Shown in pieces: positions 39,728-56,731 of a stretch of 64,000 nt of DNA. The position numbers and the translations under genes were made by a program. The notes under the pieces are model-generated. The model was not told where the DNA came from. It did not search any database and saw only the letters and a list, made by a program, of their open reading frames with translations. Source of the DNA: Megachile rotundata. Its lineage: Eukaryota; Arthropoda; Insecta; Hymenoptera; Megachilidae. The stretch is from the NCBI RefSeq assembly GCF_050947335.1, contig NW_027474123.1:16987-80986 (forward strand), read 5' to 3'. Position 1 is the first letter of the stretch; each line of letters opens with the position of its first letter.

Positions 39728-41055
39728 TGCTTAAATGATCGATAGAACGACAATTACTATACTTATTACTGTTATTATTATCAATCTAACTCGTATTATT
39801 AGCCATATTATGCTTACATGATCGATAGAACGACAAATACTATACTTATTACTCTTATTATTATCAATCTATATCATATTATTAGCCATATTATGCCGAT
39901 ATGATCGATAGAACTACAATTACTATACTCATTACTCTTATTATTATCAATCTAACTCATATTATTAGCCATATTATGCTTATATGATCGATGGAACGAG
40001 AACTACTATACTCACTACTCTTAGTATTATCAACCTAACTCATATTATTAGCCATATTATGCTTATATTATCGATAGAACGACAATTACTATACTTATTA
40101 CTGTTATTATTATCAATCTAACTCATATTATTAGCCATATTATGCTTATATTATCGATAGAACGACAATGACTATACTTATTACTGTTATTATTATCAAT
40201 CTGACTCATATTATTACCCATATTATGCTTAAATGATCGATAGAACGACAGTTACTATACTTATTACTCTTATTATTATCAATCTAACTCATATTATTAG
40301 CCATATTATGCTTATATGATCGATAGAACGACAAATACTATACTTACTACTCTTATTATTATCAATCTAACTCATATTATTAACCATATTGTGCAGATAT
40401 GATCAATAGAACTACAATTACTATACTCATTACTCTTATTATCATCAATCTAACTCATATTATTAGCCATATTATGCTTAAATGACCGATAGAACTACAA
40501 TTACTATACTCATTACTCTTATTATTATCAATCTAACTCATATTATTAGCCATATTATGCTTATATGATCGATAGAATGAGAATTACTATACTCACTACT
40601 CTTAGTATTATCACTCTAACTCATATTATTAGCCTTATTATGCTTATATGATCGATAGAACGACAATTACTGTAGTTATTACTCTTATTATTATCAATCT
40701 AACTCATATTATTAGCCATATTATGCATATATGATCGATAGAACGAGAATTACTATACTCACTACTCTTAGTATTATCAATCTAACTCATATTATTCGCC
40801 ATATTATGCTTATATGATCGATAGAACGACAATTACTATACTTATTACTCTTATTACTATCAATCTAACTCATATTATTAGCCATATTATGCTTATATGA
40901 TCGATAGAACGAGAACTACTATACTCACTACTCTTAGTATTATCAATCTAACTCATATTATTAGCCATATTATGCTTATATTATCGATAGAACGACAATT
41001 ACTATACTTATTACTGTTATTATTATCAATCTGACTCATATTATTACCCATATTA
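39728..41055 (-). repeat. 16-monomer tandem duplication, copy 2 (1,328 bp)
   Basis: Second copy, with CAACCTAAC at 40031 and TTGTGCAGAT at 40389. Differences seen include TTACTGTTATT at about 39767 against TTACTCTTATT, and GACAATGACTATAC at about 40163 against GACAATTACTATAC. A third copy begins at 41056 but leaves the pattern within one monomer. Confidence 0.87.
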
Positions 41056-44000
41056 TGCTTAAATGATCGATAGAACGACAATTACTATACTTATTACTCT
41101 TATTATTATCAATCTAACTCATATTATTAGCCATATTATGCTTATATGATCGATAGAACGACAAATACTATACTTACTACTCTTATTATTATCAATCTAA
41201 CTCATATTATTAGCCATATTATGCTTATATGATCGATAGAACGACAATTACTATACTTATTACTCTTATTATTATGAATCTAACTCTTATTATTCACCAT
41301 ATTATGCCGATATGATCGATAGAACTACAATAACTATACTCATTACTCTTATTATTATCAATCTAACTCATATTATTAGCCATATTATGCTTATATGATC
41401 GATAGAATGAGAATTACTATACTCACTACTCTTAGTATTATCACTCTAACTCATATTATTAGCCTTATTATGCTTATATGATCGATAGAACGACAATTAC
41501 TATACTTATTACTCTTATTACTATCAATCTAACTCATATTATTAGCCATATTATGCTTATATGATCGATAGAACGAGAATTACTATACTCACTACTCTTA
41601 GTATTATCAATCTAACTCATATTATTAGCCATATTATGCTTATATGATCGATAGAACGACAATTACTATACTTATTACTCTTATTATTATGAATCTAACT
41701 CATATTATTAACCATATTATGCAGATATGATCGATAGAACTACAATTACTATACTCATTACTCTTATTATTATCAATCCAACTCATATTATTAGCCATAT
41801 TATGCTTATATGATGGATAGACCGAGAATTACTATACTCACTACTCTTAGTATTATCAATCTAACTCATATTATTAGCCATATTATGCTTATATTATCGA
41901 TAGAACGACAATTACTATACTTATTACTGTTATTATTATCAATCTAACTCATATTATTAGCCATATTATGCTTAAATGGTCGATAGAATGAGAATTACTA
42001 TACTCACTACTCTTAGTATTATCACTCTAACTCATATTATTAGCCATATTATGCTTATATGTTCGAGAGAACGACAATTACTATACGTATTACTCTTATT
42101 ATTATCAATCTAACTCATATTATTAGCCTTATTATGCTTATATGATCGATAGAACGACAAGTACTGTAGTTATTACTCTTATTATTATCAATCTAACTCA
42201 TATTATTAGCCATATTATGCTTATATGATCGATAGAACGAGAATTACTATACTCACTACTCTTAGTATTATCAATCTAACTCATATTATTAGCCATATTA
42301 TGCTTATATTATCGATAGAACGACAATTACTATACTTATTACTGTTATTATTATCAACCTGACTCATATTATTACCCATATTATGCTTAAATGATCGATA
42401 GAACGACAATTACTATACTTATTACTCTTATTATTATCAATCTAACTCGTATTATTAGCCATATTATGCTTACATGATCGATAGAACGACAAATACTATA
42501 CTTATTACTCTTACTATTATCAATCTATATCATATTATTAGCCATATTATGCCGATATGATCGATAGAACTACAATTACTATACTCATTACTCTTATTAT
42601 TATCAATCTAACTCATATTATTAGCCATATTATGCTTATATGATCGATGGAACGAGAACAACTATACTCACTACTCTTAGTATTATCAATCTAACTCATA
42701 TTATTAGCCATATTATGCTTAAATGATCGATAGAACGACAATTACTATACTTATTACTCTTATTATTATCAATCTAACTCGTATTATTAGCCATATTATG
42801 CTTACATGATCGATAGAACGACAAATACTATACTTATTACTCTTATTATTATCAATCTATATCATATTATTAGCCATATTATGCTTATATGATCGATAGA
42901 ACGACAATTACTATACTCACTAATCTTAGTATTATCAATCTAACTCATATTATTAGCCATATTATGCTTATATTATCGATAGAACGACAGTTACTATACT
43001 TATTACTGTTATTATTATCAATCTAACTCATATTATTAGCCATATTAAGCTTATATGATCGATAGAATGAGAATTACAATACTCACTACTCTTAGTATTA
43101 TCACTCTAACTCATATTATTAGCCTTATTATGCTTATATGATCGATAGAACGACAATTACTGTAGTTATTACTCTTATTATTATCAATCTAACTCATATT
43201 ATTAGCCATATTTTGCTTATATGATCGACAGAACTACAATTACTATACACATTACTCTTATTATTATCAATCTAACTCATATTATTAGCCATATTATGCT
43301 TATATGATCGATAGAACGAGAACTACTATACTCACTACTCTTAGTATTATCAATCTAACTCATATTATTAGCCATATTATGCTTATATTATCGATAGAAC
43401 GACAATTACTATACTTATTACTGTTATTATTATCAATCTGACTCATATTATTACCCATATTATGCTTATATTATCGATAGAACGACAATTACTATACTTA
43501 TTACTGTTATTATTATCAATCTGACTCATATTATTACCCATATTATGCTTACATGATCGATAGAACGACAAATACTATACTTATTACTCTTATTATTATG
43601 AATCTAACTCATATTATTAGCCATATTATGCCGATATGATCGATAGAACTACAATTACTATACTCATTACTCTTATTATTATCAATCTAACTCATATTAT
43701 TAGCCATATTATGCTTATATGATCGATGGAACGAGAACTACTATACTCACTACTCTTAGTATTATCAATCTAACTCATATTATTAGCCATATTATGCTTA
43801 TATTATCGATAGAACGACAATTACTATACTTATTACTGTTATTATTATCAATCTGACTCATATTATTACCCATATTATGCTTAAATGATCGATAGAACGA
43901 CAATTACTATACTTATTACTCTTATTATTATCAATCTAACTCGTATTATTAGCCATATTATGCTTACATGATCGATAGAACGACAAATACTATACTTATT

Positions 44001-46439
44001 ACTCTTACGATTATCAATCTATATCATATTATTAGCCATATTATGCCGATATGATCGATAGAACTACAATTACTATACTCATTACTCTTATTATTATCAA
44101 TCTAACTCATATTATTAGCCATATTATGCTTATATGATCGATGGAACGACAATTACTATACTTATTACTCTTATTATTATCAATCTAACTCATATTATTA
44201 GCCATATTATGCTTATATGATCGATGGAACGAGAACTACAATACTCACTACTCTTAGTATTATCACTCTAACTCATATTATTAGCCTTATTATGCTTATA
44301 TGATCGATAGAACGACAATTACTGTAGTTATAATCTTATTATTATCAATCTAACTCATATTATTAGCCATATTTTGCTTATATGATCGACAGAACTACAA
44401 TTACTATACACATTACTCTTATTATTATCAATCTAACTCATATTATTAGCCATATTATGCTTATATGATCGATAGAACGAGAACTACTATACTCACTACT
44501 CTTAGTATTATCAATCTAACTCATATTATTAGCCATATTATGCTTATATTATCGATAGAACGACAATTACTATACTTATTACTGTTATTATTATCAATCT
44601 GACTCATATTATTACCCATATTATGCTTATATTATCGATAGAACGACAATTACTATACTTATTACTGTTATTATTATCAATCTGACTCATATTATTACCC
44701 ATATTATGCTTAAATGATCGATAGAACGACAATTACTATACTTATTACTCTTATTGTTATCAATCTAACTCGTATTATTAGCCATATTATGCTTACATGA
44801 TCGATAGAACGACAAATACTATACTTATTACTCTTATTATTATCAATCTATATCATATTATTAGCCATATTATGCTTATATGATCGATAGAACGACAATT
44901 ACTATACTCACTACTCTTAGTATTATCAATCTAACTCATATTATTAGCCATATTATGCTTATATTATCGATAGAACGACAGTTACTATACTTATTACTGT
45001 TATTATTATCAATCTAACTCATATTATTAGCCATATTATGCTTATATGATCGATAGAATGAGAATTACAATACTCACTATTCTTAGTATTATCACTCTAA
45101 CTCATATTATTAGCCTTATTATGCTTATGTGATCGATAGAACGACAATTACTGTAGTTATTACTCTTATTATTATCAATCTAACTCATATTATTAGCCAT
45201 ATTTTGCTTATATGATCGATAGAACTACAATTACTATACCCATTACTCTTATTATTATCAATCTAACTCATATTATTAGCCATATTATGCTTATATGATC
45301 GATAGAATGAGAATTACTATACTCACTACTCTTAGTATTATCACTCTAACTCATATTATTAGCCATATTATGCTCATATGATCGAGAGAACGACAATTAC
45401 TATACTTATTACTCTTATTATTATCAATCTAACTCATATTATTAGCCTTATTATGCTTATATGATCGATAGAACGACAATTACTGTAGTTATTACTCTTA
45501 TTATTATCAATCTAACTCATATTATTAGCCATATTATGCTTATATGATCGATAGAACGAGAATTACTATACTCACTACTCTTAGTATTATCAATCTAACT
45601 CATATTATTAGCCATATTATGCTTATATGATCGATGGAACGAGAACTACTATACTCACTACTCTTAGTATTATCAATCTAACTCATATTATTAGCCATAT
45701 TATGCTTAAATGATCGATAGAACGACAATTACTATACTTATTACTCTTATTATTATCAATCTAACTCGTATTATTAGCCATATTATGCTTACATGATCGA
45801 TAGAACGACAAATACTATACTTATTACTCTTATTATTATCAATCTATATCATATTATTAGCCATATTTTGCTTATATGATCGACAGAACTACAATTACTA
45901 TACACATTACTCTTATTATTATCAATCTAACTCATATTATTAGCCATATTATGCTTATATGATCGATAGAACAAGAACTACTATACTCACTACTCTTAGT
46001 ATTATCAATCTAACTCATATTATTAGCCATATTATGCTTATATTATCGATGGAACGATAATTACTATACTTATTACTGTTATTATTATCAATCTGACTCA
46101 TATTATTACCCATATTATGCTTATATTATCGATAGAACGACAATTACTATACTTATTACTGTTATTATTATCAATCTGACTCATATTATTACCCACATTA
46201 TGCTTAAATGATCGATAGAACGACAATTACTATACTTATTACTCTTATTGTTATCAATCTAACTCATATTATTAGCCATATTTTGCTTATATGATCGATA
46301 GAACTACAATTACTATACCCATTACTCTTATTATTATCAATCTAACTCATATTATTAGCCATATTATGCTTATATGATCGATAGAATGAGAATTACTATA
46401 CTCACTACTCTTAGTATTATCACTCTAACTCATATTATT
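41056..46439 (-). repeat. mosaic satellite segment, partly duplicated at 52.7-56.1 kb
   Basis: Made of pieces found elsewhere. 41282-42200 echoes 37.2-37.9 kb at 52 monomers. 42.9-43.9 kb matches 52.7-53.7 kb (offset 9,793 = 118 x 83 - 1; CATATTAAGC at 43041 and CTTACATG at 43548). 42918 (CACTAATCTTAG) matches 54288 at 137 x 83 - 1. 45.2-46.25 kb matches 55.1-56.13 kb at 119 monomers (45372 to 55249; 45971 to 55848). The 1-bp deletion at about 44330 accounts for the -1 in these offsets. Confidence 0.72.
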
Positions 46440-49400
46440 AGCCTCATTATGCATATATGATCGATAGAACGACAATTACTATACTTATTACTCTCATTAC
46501 TATCCATCTAACTCATATTATTAGCCATATTATGCTTATATGATCGATAGAACGAGAATTACTATACTCACTACTCTTAGTATTATCAATCTAACTCATA
46601 TTATTAGCCATATTATGCTTATATGATCGATAGAACGACAATTACTATACTTATTACTCTTATTATTATGAATCTAACTCATATTATTAACCATATTATG
46701 CCGATATGATCGATAGAACTACAATTACTATACTCATTACTCTTATTATTATCAATCTAACTCATATTATTAGCCATATTATGCTTATATGATCGACAGA
46801 ACGACAATTACTATACTTATTACTCTTATTATTATCAATCTAACTCATATTATTAGCCATATTATGCTTATATGATCGATGGAACGAGAACTACTATACT
46901 CACTACTCTTAGTATTATCAATCTAACTCATATTATTAGCCATATTATGCTTAAATGATCGATAGAACGACAATTACTGTACTTATTACTCTTATTATTA
47001 TCAATCTAACTCGTATTATTAGCCATATTATGCTTACATGATCGATAGAACGAGAATTACTATACTCACTACTCTTAGTATTATCAATCTAACTCATATT
47101 ATTAGCCATATTATGGTTATATTATCGATAGAACGACAATTACTATACTTATTACTGTTATTATTATCAATCTAACTCATATTATTAGCCATATTATGCT
47201 TAAATGATCGATAGAACTACAATTACTATACTCATTACTCTTATTATTATCAATCTAACTCATATTATTAGCCATATTATGCTTATATGATCGATAGAAC
47301 GAGAATTACTATACTCACTACTCTTAGTATTATCAATCTAACTCATATTATTAGCCATATTATGCTTATATGATCGATAGAACGACAATTACTATACTTA
47401 TTACTCTTATTATTATCAATCTAACTCATATTATTGGCCATATTATGCTTATATGATCGATAGAACGAGAACTACTATACTCACTACTCTTAGTATTATC
47501 AATCTAACTCATATTATTAGCCATATTATGCTTATATTATCGATAGAACGACAATTACTATACTTATTACTCTTATTATTATGAATCTATATCATATTAT
47601 TAGCCATATTATGCTTAAATGATCGATAGAACGACAATTACTATACTTATTACTCTTATTATTATCAATCTAACTCGTACTATTAGACATATTATGCTTA
47701 CATGATCGATAGAACGACAAATACTATACTTATTACTCTTATTATTATCAATCTATATCATATTATTAGCCATATTATGCTTATATGATCGATAGAACGA
47801 GAATTACTATACTCACTACTCTTAGTATTATCAATCTAACTCATATTATTAGCCATATTATGCTTATATGATCGATAGAACGACAATTACTATACTTATT
47901 ACTCTTATTATTATGAATCTAACTCATATTATTAACCATATTATGCCGATATGATCGATAGAACTACAACTACTATACTCATTACTCTTATTATTATCAA
48001 TCTAACTCATATTATTAGCCATATTATGCTTATATGATCGATAGAACGAGAATTGCTATACTCACTACTCATAGTATTATCAATCTAACTCATATTATTA
48101 GCCATATTATGCTTATATTATCGATAGAACGACAATTACTATACTTATTACTGTTATTATTATCAATCTAACTCATATTATTAGCCATATTATGCTTAAA
48201 TGATCGATAGAACGACAATTACTATACTTATTACTCTTATTATTATCAATCTAACTCGTATTATTAGCCATATTATGCTTATATGATCGATAGAACGACA
48301 ATTACTATACTTATTACTCTTATTATTATCAATCTAACTCATATTATTAGCCATATTATGCTTATATGATCGATAGAACGAGAACTACTATACTCACTAC
48401 TCTTAGTATTATCAATCTAACTCATATTATTAGCCATATTATGCTTATATTATCGATAGAACGACAATTACTATACTTATTACTGTTATTATTATCAATC
48501 TGACTCATATTATTACCCATATTATGCTTAAATGATCGATAGAACGACAATTACTATACTTATTACTCTTATTATTATCAATCTAACTCATATTATTGGC
48601 CATATTATGCTTATATTATCGATAGAACGACAATTACTATACTTATTACTGTTATTATTATCAATCTGACTCATATTATTACCCATATTATGCTTAAATG
48701 ATCGATAGAACGACAATTACTATACTTATTACTCTTATTATTATCAATCTAACTCATATTATTAGCCATATTATGCTTATATGATCGATAGAACGACAAA
48801 TACTATACTTACTACTCTTATTATTATCAATCTAACTCATATTATTAGCCATATTATGCTTATATGATCGATAGAACGACAATTACTATACTTATTACTC
48901 TTATTATTATGAATCTAACTCTTATTATTCACCATATTATGCCGATATGATCGATAGAACTACAATAACTATACTCATTACTCTTATTATTATCAATCTA
49001 ACTCATATTATTAGCCATATTATGCTTATATGATCGATAGAATGAGAATTACTATACTCACTACTCTTAGTATTATCACTCTAACTCATTTTATTAGCCT
49101 TATTATGCTTATATGATCGATAGAACGACAATTACTATACTTATTACTCTTATTACTATCAATCTAACTCATATTATTAGCCATATTATGCTTATATGAT
49201 CGATAGAACGAGAATTACTATACTCACTACTCTTAGTATTATCAATCTAACTCATATTATTAGCCATATTATGCTTATATGATCGAGAGAACGACAATTA
49301 CTATACTTATTACTCTTATTATTATCAATCTAACTCATATTATTAGCCTTATTATGCTTATATGATCGATAGAACTACAAGTACTGTAGTTATTACTCTT

Positions 49401-50940
49401 ATTATTATCAATCTAACTCATATTATTAGCCATATTATGCTTATATGATCGATAGAACGAGAATTACTATACTCACTACTCTTAGTATTATCAATCTAAC
49501 TCATATTATTAGCCATATTATGCTTATATGATCGATAGAACGACAATTACTCTACTTATTACTCTTATTATTATGAATCTAACTCATATTATTCACCATA
49601 TTATGCCGATATGATCGATAGAACTACAATTACTATACTCATTACTCTTATTATTATCAATCTAACTCATATTATTAGCCATATTATGCTTATATGATCG
49701 ATAGAATGAGAATTACTATACTCACTACTCTTAGTATTATCACTCTAACTCATATTATTAGCCTTATTATGCTTATATGATCGATAGAACGACAATTACT
49801 ATACTTATTACTCTTATTACTATCAATCTAACTCATATTATTAGCCATATTATGCTTATATGATCGATAGAGCGAGAATTACTATACTCACTACTCTTAG
49901 TATTATCAATCTAACTCATATTATTAGCCATATTATGGTTATATTATCGATAGAACGACAATTACTATACTTATCACTGTTATTATTATCAATCTAACTC
50001 ATATTATTAGCCATATTATGCTTAAATGATCGATAGAATGAGAATTACTATACTCACTACTCTTAGTATTATCACTCTAACTCATATTATTAGCCATATT
50101 ATGCTCATATGATCGAGAGAACGACAATTACTATACTTATTACTCTTATTATTATCAATCTAACTCATATTATTAGCCTTATTATGCTTATATGATCGAT
50201 AGAACGACAATTACTGTAGTTATTACTCTTATTATTGTCAATCTAACTCATATTATTAGCCATATTATGCATATATGATCGATAGAACGAGAATTACTAT
50301 ACTCACTACTCTTAGTATTATCAATCTAACTCATATTATTAGCCATATTATGCTTATATGATCGATGGAACGAGAACTACTATACTCACTACTCTTAGTA
50401 TTATCAATCTAACTCATATTATTAGCCATATTATGCTTATATTATCGATAGAACGACAAATGCTATACTTATTACTCTTACTATTATCAATCTATATCAT
50501 ATTATTAGCCATATTATGCCGATATGATCGATAGAACTACAATTACTATACTCATTACTCTTATTATTATCAATCTAACTCATATTATTAGCCATATTAT
50601 GCTTATATGATCGATAGAATGAGAATTACAATACTCACTACTCTTAGTATTATCACTCTAACTCATATTATTAGCCTTATTATGCTTATATGATCGATAG
50701 AACGACAATTACTGTAGTTATTACTCTTATTATTATCAATCTAACTCATATTATTAGCCATATTTTGCTTATATGATCGACAGAACTACAATTACTATAC
50801 ACATTACTCTTATTATTATCAATCTAACTCATATTATTAGCCATATTATGCTTATATGATCGATAGAACGAGAACTACTATACTCACTACTCTTAGTATT
50901 ATCAATCTAACTCATATTATTAGCCATATTATGCTTATAT
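46440..50940 (-). repeat. 124-monomer, 10,292-bp HOR, copy 1
   Basis: Rare variants recur 10,292 bp (124 x 83) later: GCCTCATTATGCAT 46441 to 56733, ATTATTGGCC 47431 to 57723, AACTCGTACTATTAGAC 47671 to 57963, AACTCTTATTATTCACC 48917 to 59209. At about 49284 the offset changes to 10,707 (129 monomers) because this copy lacks five monomers present at 59576-59990; later anchors 50103 to 60810 and 50234 to 60941 use the new offset. Matching ends near 50940. Confidence 0.85.
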
Positions 50941-53900
50941 TATCGATAGAACGACAATTACTATACTTATTACTGTTATTATTATCAATCTGACTCATAT
51001 TATTACCCATATTATGCTTATATTATCGATAGAACGACAATTACTATACTTATTACTGTTATTATTATCAATCTGACTCATATTATTACCCATATTATGC
51101 TTAAATGATCGATAGAACGACAATTACTATACTTATTACTCTTATTGTTATCAATCTAACTCGTATTATTAGCCATATTATGCTTACATGATCGATAGAA
51201 CGACAAATACTATACTTATTACTCTTATTATTATCAATCTATATCATATTATTAGCCATATTATGCTTATATGATCGATAGAACGACAATTACTATACTC
51301 ACTACTCTTAGTATTATCAATCTAACTCATATTATTAGCCATATTATGCTTATATTATCGATAGAACGACAGTTACTATACTTATTACTGTTATTATTAT
51401 CAATCTAACTCATATTATTAGCCATATTATGCTTATATGATCGATAGAATGAGAATTACAATACTCACTACTCTTAGTATTATCACTCTAACTCATATTA
51501 TTAGCCTCATTATGCATATATGATCGATAGAACGACAATTACTATACTTATTACTCTCATTACTATCCATCTAACTCATATTATTAGCCATATTATGCTT
51601 ATATGATCGATAGAACGAGAATTACTATACTCACTACTCTTAGTATTATCAATCTAACTCATATTATTAGCCATATTATGCTTATATGATCGATAGAACG
51701 ACAATTACTATACTTATTACTCTTATTATTATGAATCTAACTCATATTATTAACCATATTATGCCGATATGATCGATAGAACTACAATTACTATACTCAT
51801 TACTCTTATTATTATCAATCTAACTCATATTATTAGCCATATTATGCTTATATGATCGACAGAACGACAATTACTATACTTATTACTCTTATTATTATCA
51901 ATCTAACTCATATTATTAGCCATATTATGCTTATATGATCGATGGAACGAGAACTACTATACTCACTACTCTTAGTATTATCAATCTAACTCATATTATT
52001 AGCCATATTATGCTTAAATGATCGATAGAACGACAATTACTATACTTATTACTCTTATTATTATCAATCTAACTCGTATTATTAGCCATATTATGCTTAC
52101 ATGATCGATAGAACGAGAATTACTATACTCACTACTCTTAGTATTATCAATCTAACTCATATTATTAGCCATATTATGGTTATATTATCGATAGAACGAC
52201 AATTACTATACTTATTACTGTTATTATTATCAATCTAACTCATATTATTAGCCATATTATGCTTAAATGATCGATAGAACTACAATTACTATACTCATTA
52301 CTCTTATTATTATCAATCTAACTCATATTATTAGCCATATTATGCTTATATGATCGATAGAACGAGAATTACTATACCCACTACTCATAGTATTATCAAT
52401 CTAACTCATATTATTAGCCATATTATGCTTATATTATCGATAGAACGACAATTACTATACTTATTACTGTTATTATTATCAATCTAACTCATATTATTAG
52501 CCATATTATGCTTCAATGATCGATAGAACGACAATTACTATACTTATTACTCTTATTATTATCAATCTAACTCGTATTATTAGCCATATTATGCTTACAT
52601 GATCGATAGAACGACAAATACTATACTTATTACTCTTATTATTATCAATCTATATCATATTATTAGCCATATTATGCTTATATGATCGATAGAACGAGAA
52701 TTACTATACTCACTACTCTTAGTATTATCAATCTAACTCATATTATTAGCCATATTATGCTTATATTATCGATAGAACGACAGTTACTATACTTATTACT
52801 GTTATTATTATCAATCTAACTCATATTATTAGCCATATTAAGCTTATATGATCGATAGAATGAGAATTACAATACTCACTACTCTTAGTATTATCACTCT
52901 AACTCATATTATTAGCCTTATTATGCTTATATGATCGATAGAACGACAATTACTGTAGTTATTACTCTTATTATTATCAATCTAACTCATATTATTAGCC
53001 ATATTTTGCTTATATGATCGACAGAACTACAATTACTATACACATTACTCTTATTATTATCAATCTAACTCATATTATTAGCCATATTATGCTTATATGA
53101 TCGATAGAACGAGAACTACTATACTCACTACTCTTAGTATTATCAATCTAACTCATATTATTAGCCATATTATGCTTATATTATCGATAGAACGACAATT
53201 ACTATACTTATTACTGTTATTATTATCAATCTGACTCATATTATTACCCATATTATGCTTATATTATCGATAGAACGACAATTACTATACTTATTACTGT
53301 TATTATTATCAATCTGACTCATATTATTACCCATATTATGCTTACATGATCGATAGAACGACAAATACTATACTTATTACTCTTATTATTATGAATCTAA
53401 CTCATATTATTAGCCATATTATGCCGATATGATCGATAGAACTACAATTACTATACTCATTACTCTTATTATTATCAATCTAACTCATATTATTAGCCAT
53501 ATTATGCTTATATGATCGATGGAACGAGAACTACTATACTCACTACTCTTAGTATTATCAATCTAACTCATATTATTAGCCATATTATGCTTATATTATC
53601 GATAGAACGACAATTACTATACTTATTACTGTTATTATTATCAATCTGACTCATATTATTACCCATATTATGCTTATATTATCGATAGAACGACAATTAC
53701 TATACTTATTACTGTTATTATTATCAATCTGACTCATATTATTACCCATATTATGCTTACATGATCGATAGAACGACAATTACTATACTTATTACTCTTA
53801 TTATTATCAATCTAACTCGTATTATTAGCCATATTATGCTTACATGATCGATAGAACGACAAATACTATACTTATTACTCTTACGATTATCAATCTATAT

Positions 53901-56731
53901 CATATTATTAGCCATATTATGCCGATATGATCGATAGAACTACAATTACTATACTCATTACTCTTATTATTATCAATCTAACTCATATTATTAGCCATAT
54001 TATGCTTATATGATCGATGGAACGAGAACTACTATACTCACTACTCTTAGTATTATCAATCTAACTCATATTATTAGCCATATTATGCTTAAATGATCGA
54101 TAGAACGACAATTACTATACTTATTACTCTTATTATTATCAATCTAACTCGTATTATTAGCCATATTATGCTTACATGATCGATAGAACGACAAATACTA
54201 TACTTATTACTCTTATTATTATCAATCTATATCATATTATTAGCCATATTATGCTTATATGATCGATAGAACGACAATTACTATACTCACTAATCTTAGT
54301 ATTATCAATCTAACTCATATTATTAGCCATATTATGCTTATATTATCGATAGAACGACAGTTACTATACTTATTACTGTTATTATTATCAATCTAACTCA
54401 TATTATTAGCCATATTAAGCTTATATGATCGATAGAATGAGAATTACAATACTCACTACTCTTAGTATTATCACTCTAACTCATATTATTAGCCTTATTA
54501 TGCTTATATGATCGATAGAACGACAATTACTGTAGTTATTACTCTTATTATTATCAATCTAACTCATATTATTAGCCATATTTTGCTTATATGATCGACA
54601 GAACTACAATTACTATACACATTACTCTTATTATTATCAATCTAACTCATATTATTAGCCATATTATGCTTATATGATCGATAGAACGAGAACTACTATA
54701 CTCACTACTCTTAGTATTATCAATCTAACTCATATTATTAGCCATATTATGCTTATATTATCGATAGAACGACAATTACTATACTTATTACTGTTATTAT
54801 TATCAATCTGACTCATATTATTACCCATATTATGCTTATATTATCGATAGAACGACAATTACTATACTTATTACTGTTATTATTATCAATCTGACTCATA
54901 TTATTACCCATATTATGCTTAAATGATCGATAGAACGACAATTACTATACTTATTACTCTTATTGTTATCAATCTAACTCGTATTATTAGCCATATTATG
55001 CTTACATGATCGATAGAACGACAAATACTATACTTATTACTCTTATTATTATCAATCTATATCATATTATTAGCCATATTATGCTTATATGATCGATAGA
55101 ACGACAATTACTATACTCACTACTCTTAGTATTATCAATCTAACTCATATTATTAGCCATATTATGCTTATATGATCGATAGAATGAGAATTACTATACT
55201 CACTACTCTTAGTATTATCACTCTAACTCATATTATTAGCCATATTATGCTCATATGATCGAGAGAACGACAATTACTATACTTATTACTCTTATTATTA
55301 TCAATCTAACTCATATTATTAGCCTTATTATGCTTATATGATCGATAGAACGACAATTACTGTAGTTATTACTCTTATTATTATCAATCTAACTCATATT
55401 ATTAGCCATATTATGCTTATATGATCGATAGAACGAGAATTACTATACTCACTACTCTTAGTATTATCAATCTAACTCATATTATTAGCCATATTATGCT
55501 TATATGATCGATGGAACGAGAACTACTGTACTCACTACTCTTAGTATTATCAATCTAACTCATATTATTAGCCATATTATGCTTAAATGATCGATAGAAC
55601 GACAATTACTATACTTATTACTCTTATTATTATCAATCTAACTCGTATTATTAGCCATATTATGCTTACATGATCGATAGAACGACAAATACTATACTTA
55701 TTACTCTTATTATTATCAATCTATATCATATTATTAGCCATATTTTGCTTATATGATCGACAGAACTACAATTACTATACACATTACTCTTATTATTATC
55801 AATCTAACTCATATTATTAGCCATATTATGCTTATATGATCGATAGAACAAGAACTACTATACTCACTACTCTTAGTATTATCAATCTAACTCATATTAT
55901 TAGCCATATTATGCTTATATTATCGATAGAACGACAATTACTATACTTATTACTGTTATTATTATCAATCTGACTCATATTATTACCCATATTATGCTTA
56001 TATTATCGATAGAACGACAATTACTATACTTATTACTGTTATTATTATCAATCTGACTCATATTATTACCCACATTATGCTTAAATGATCGATAGAACGA
56101 CAATTACTATACTTATTACTCTTATTGTTATCAATCTAACTCGTATTATTAGCCATATTATGCTTACATGATCGATAGAACGACAAATACTATACTTATT
56201 ACTCTTATTATTATCAATCTATATCATATTATTAGCCATATTATGCTTATATGATCGATAGAACGACAATTACTATACTCACTACTCTTAGTATTATCAA
56301 TCTAACTCATATTATTAGCCATATTATGCTTATATTATCGATAGAACGACAGTTACTATACTTATTACTGTTATTATTATCAATCTAACTCATATTATTA
56401 GCCATATTATGCTTATATGATCGATAGAATGAGAATTACAATACTCACTATTCTTAGTATTATCACTCTAACTCATATTATTAGCCTTATTATGCTTATA
56501 TGATCGATAGAACGACAATTACTGTAGTTATTACTCTTATTATTATCAATCTAACTCATATTATTAGCCATATTTTGCTTATATGATCGATAGAACTACA
56601 ATTACTATACCCATTACTCTTATTATTATCAATCTAACTCATATTATTAGCCATATTATGCTTATATGATCGATAGAATGAGAATTACTATACTCACTAC
56701 TCTTAGTATTATCACTCTAACTCATATTATT
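50941..56731 (-). repeat. mosaic satellite segment between the 10.3-kb copies
   Basis: 51504-52300 repeats 46441-47300 at 61 monomers (GCCTCATTATGCAT 51504; GATCGACAGA 51854 against 46791). 52.7-53.7 kb repeats 42.9-43.9 kb. CATATTAAGC at 52834 and 54411 shows a 19-monomer step. 55.1-56.13 kb repeats 45.2-46.25 kb, and about 56130-56545 is a five-monomer stretch missing at the matching place near 46250. All junctions keep the 83-bp phase. Confidence 0.72.
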
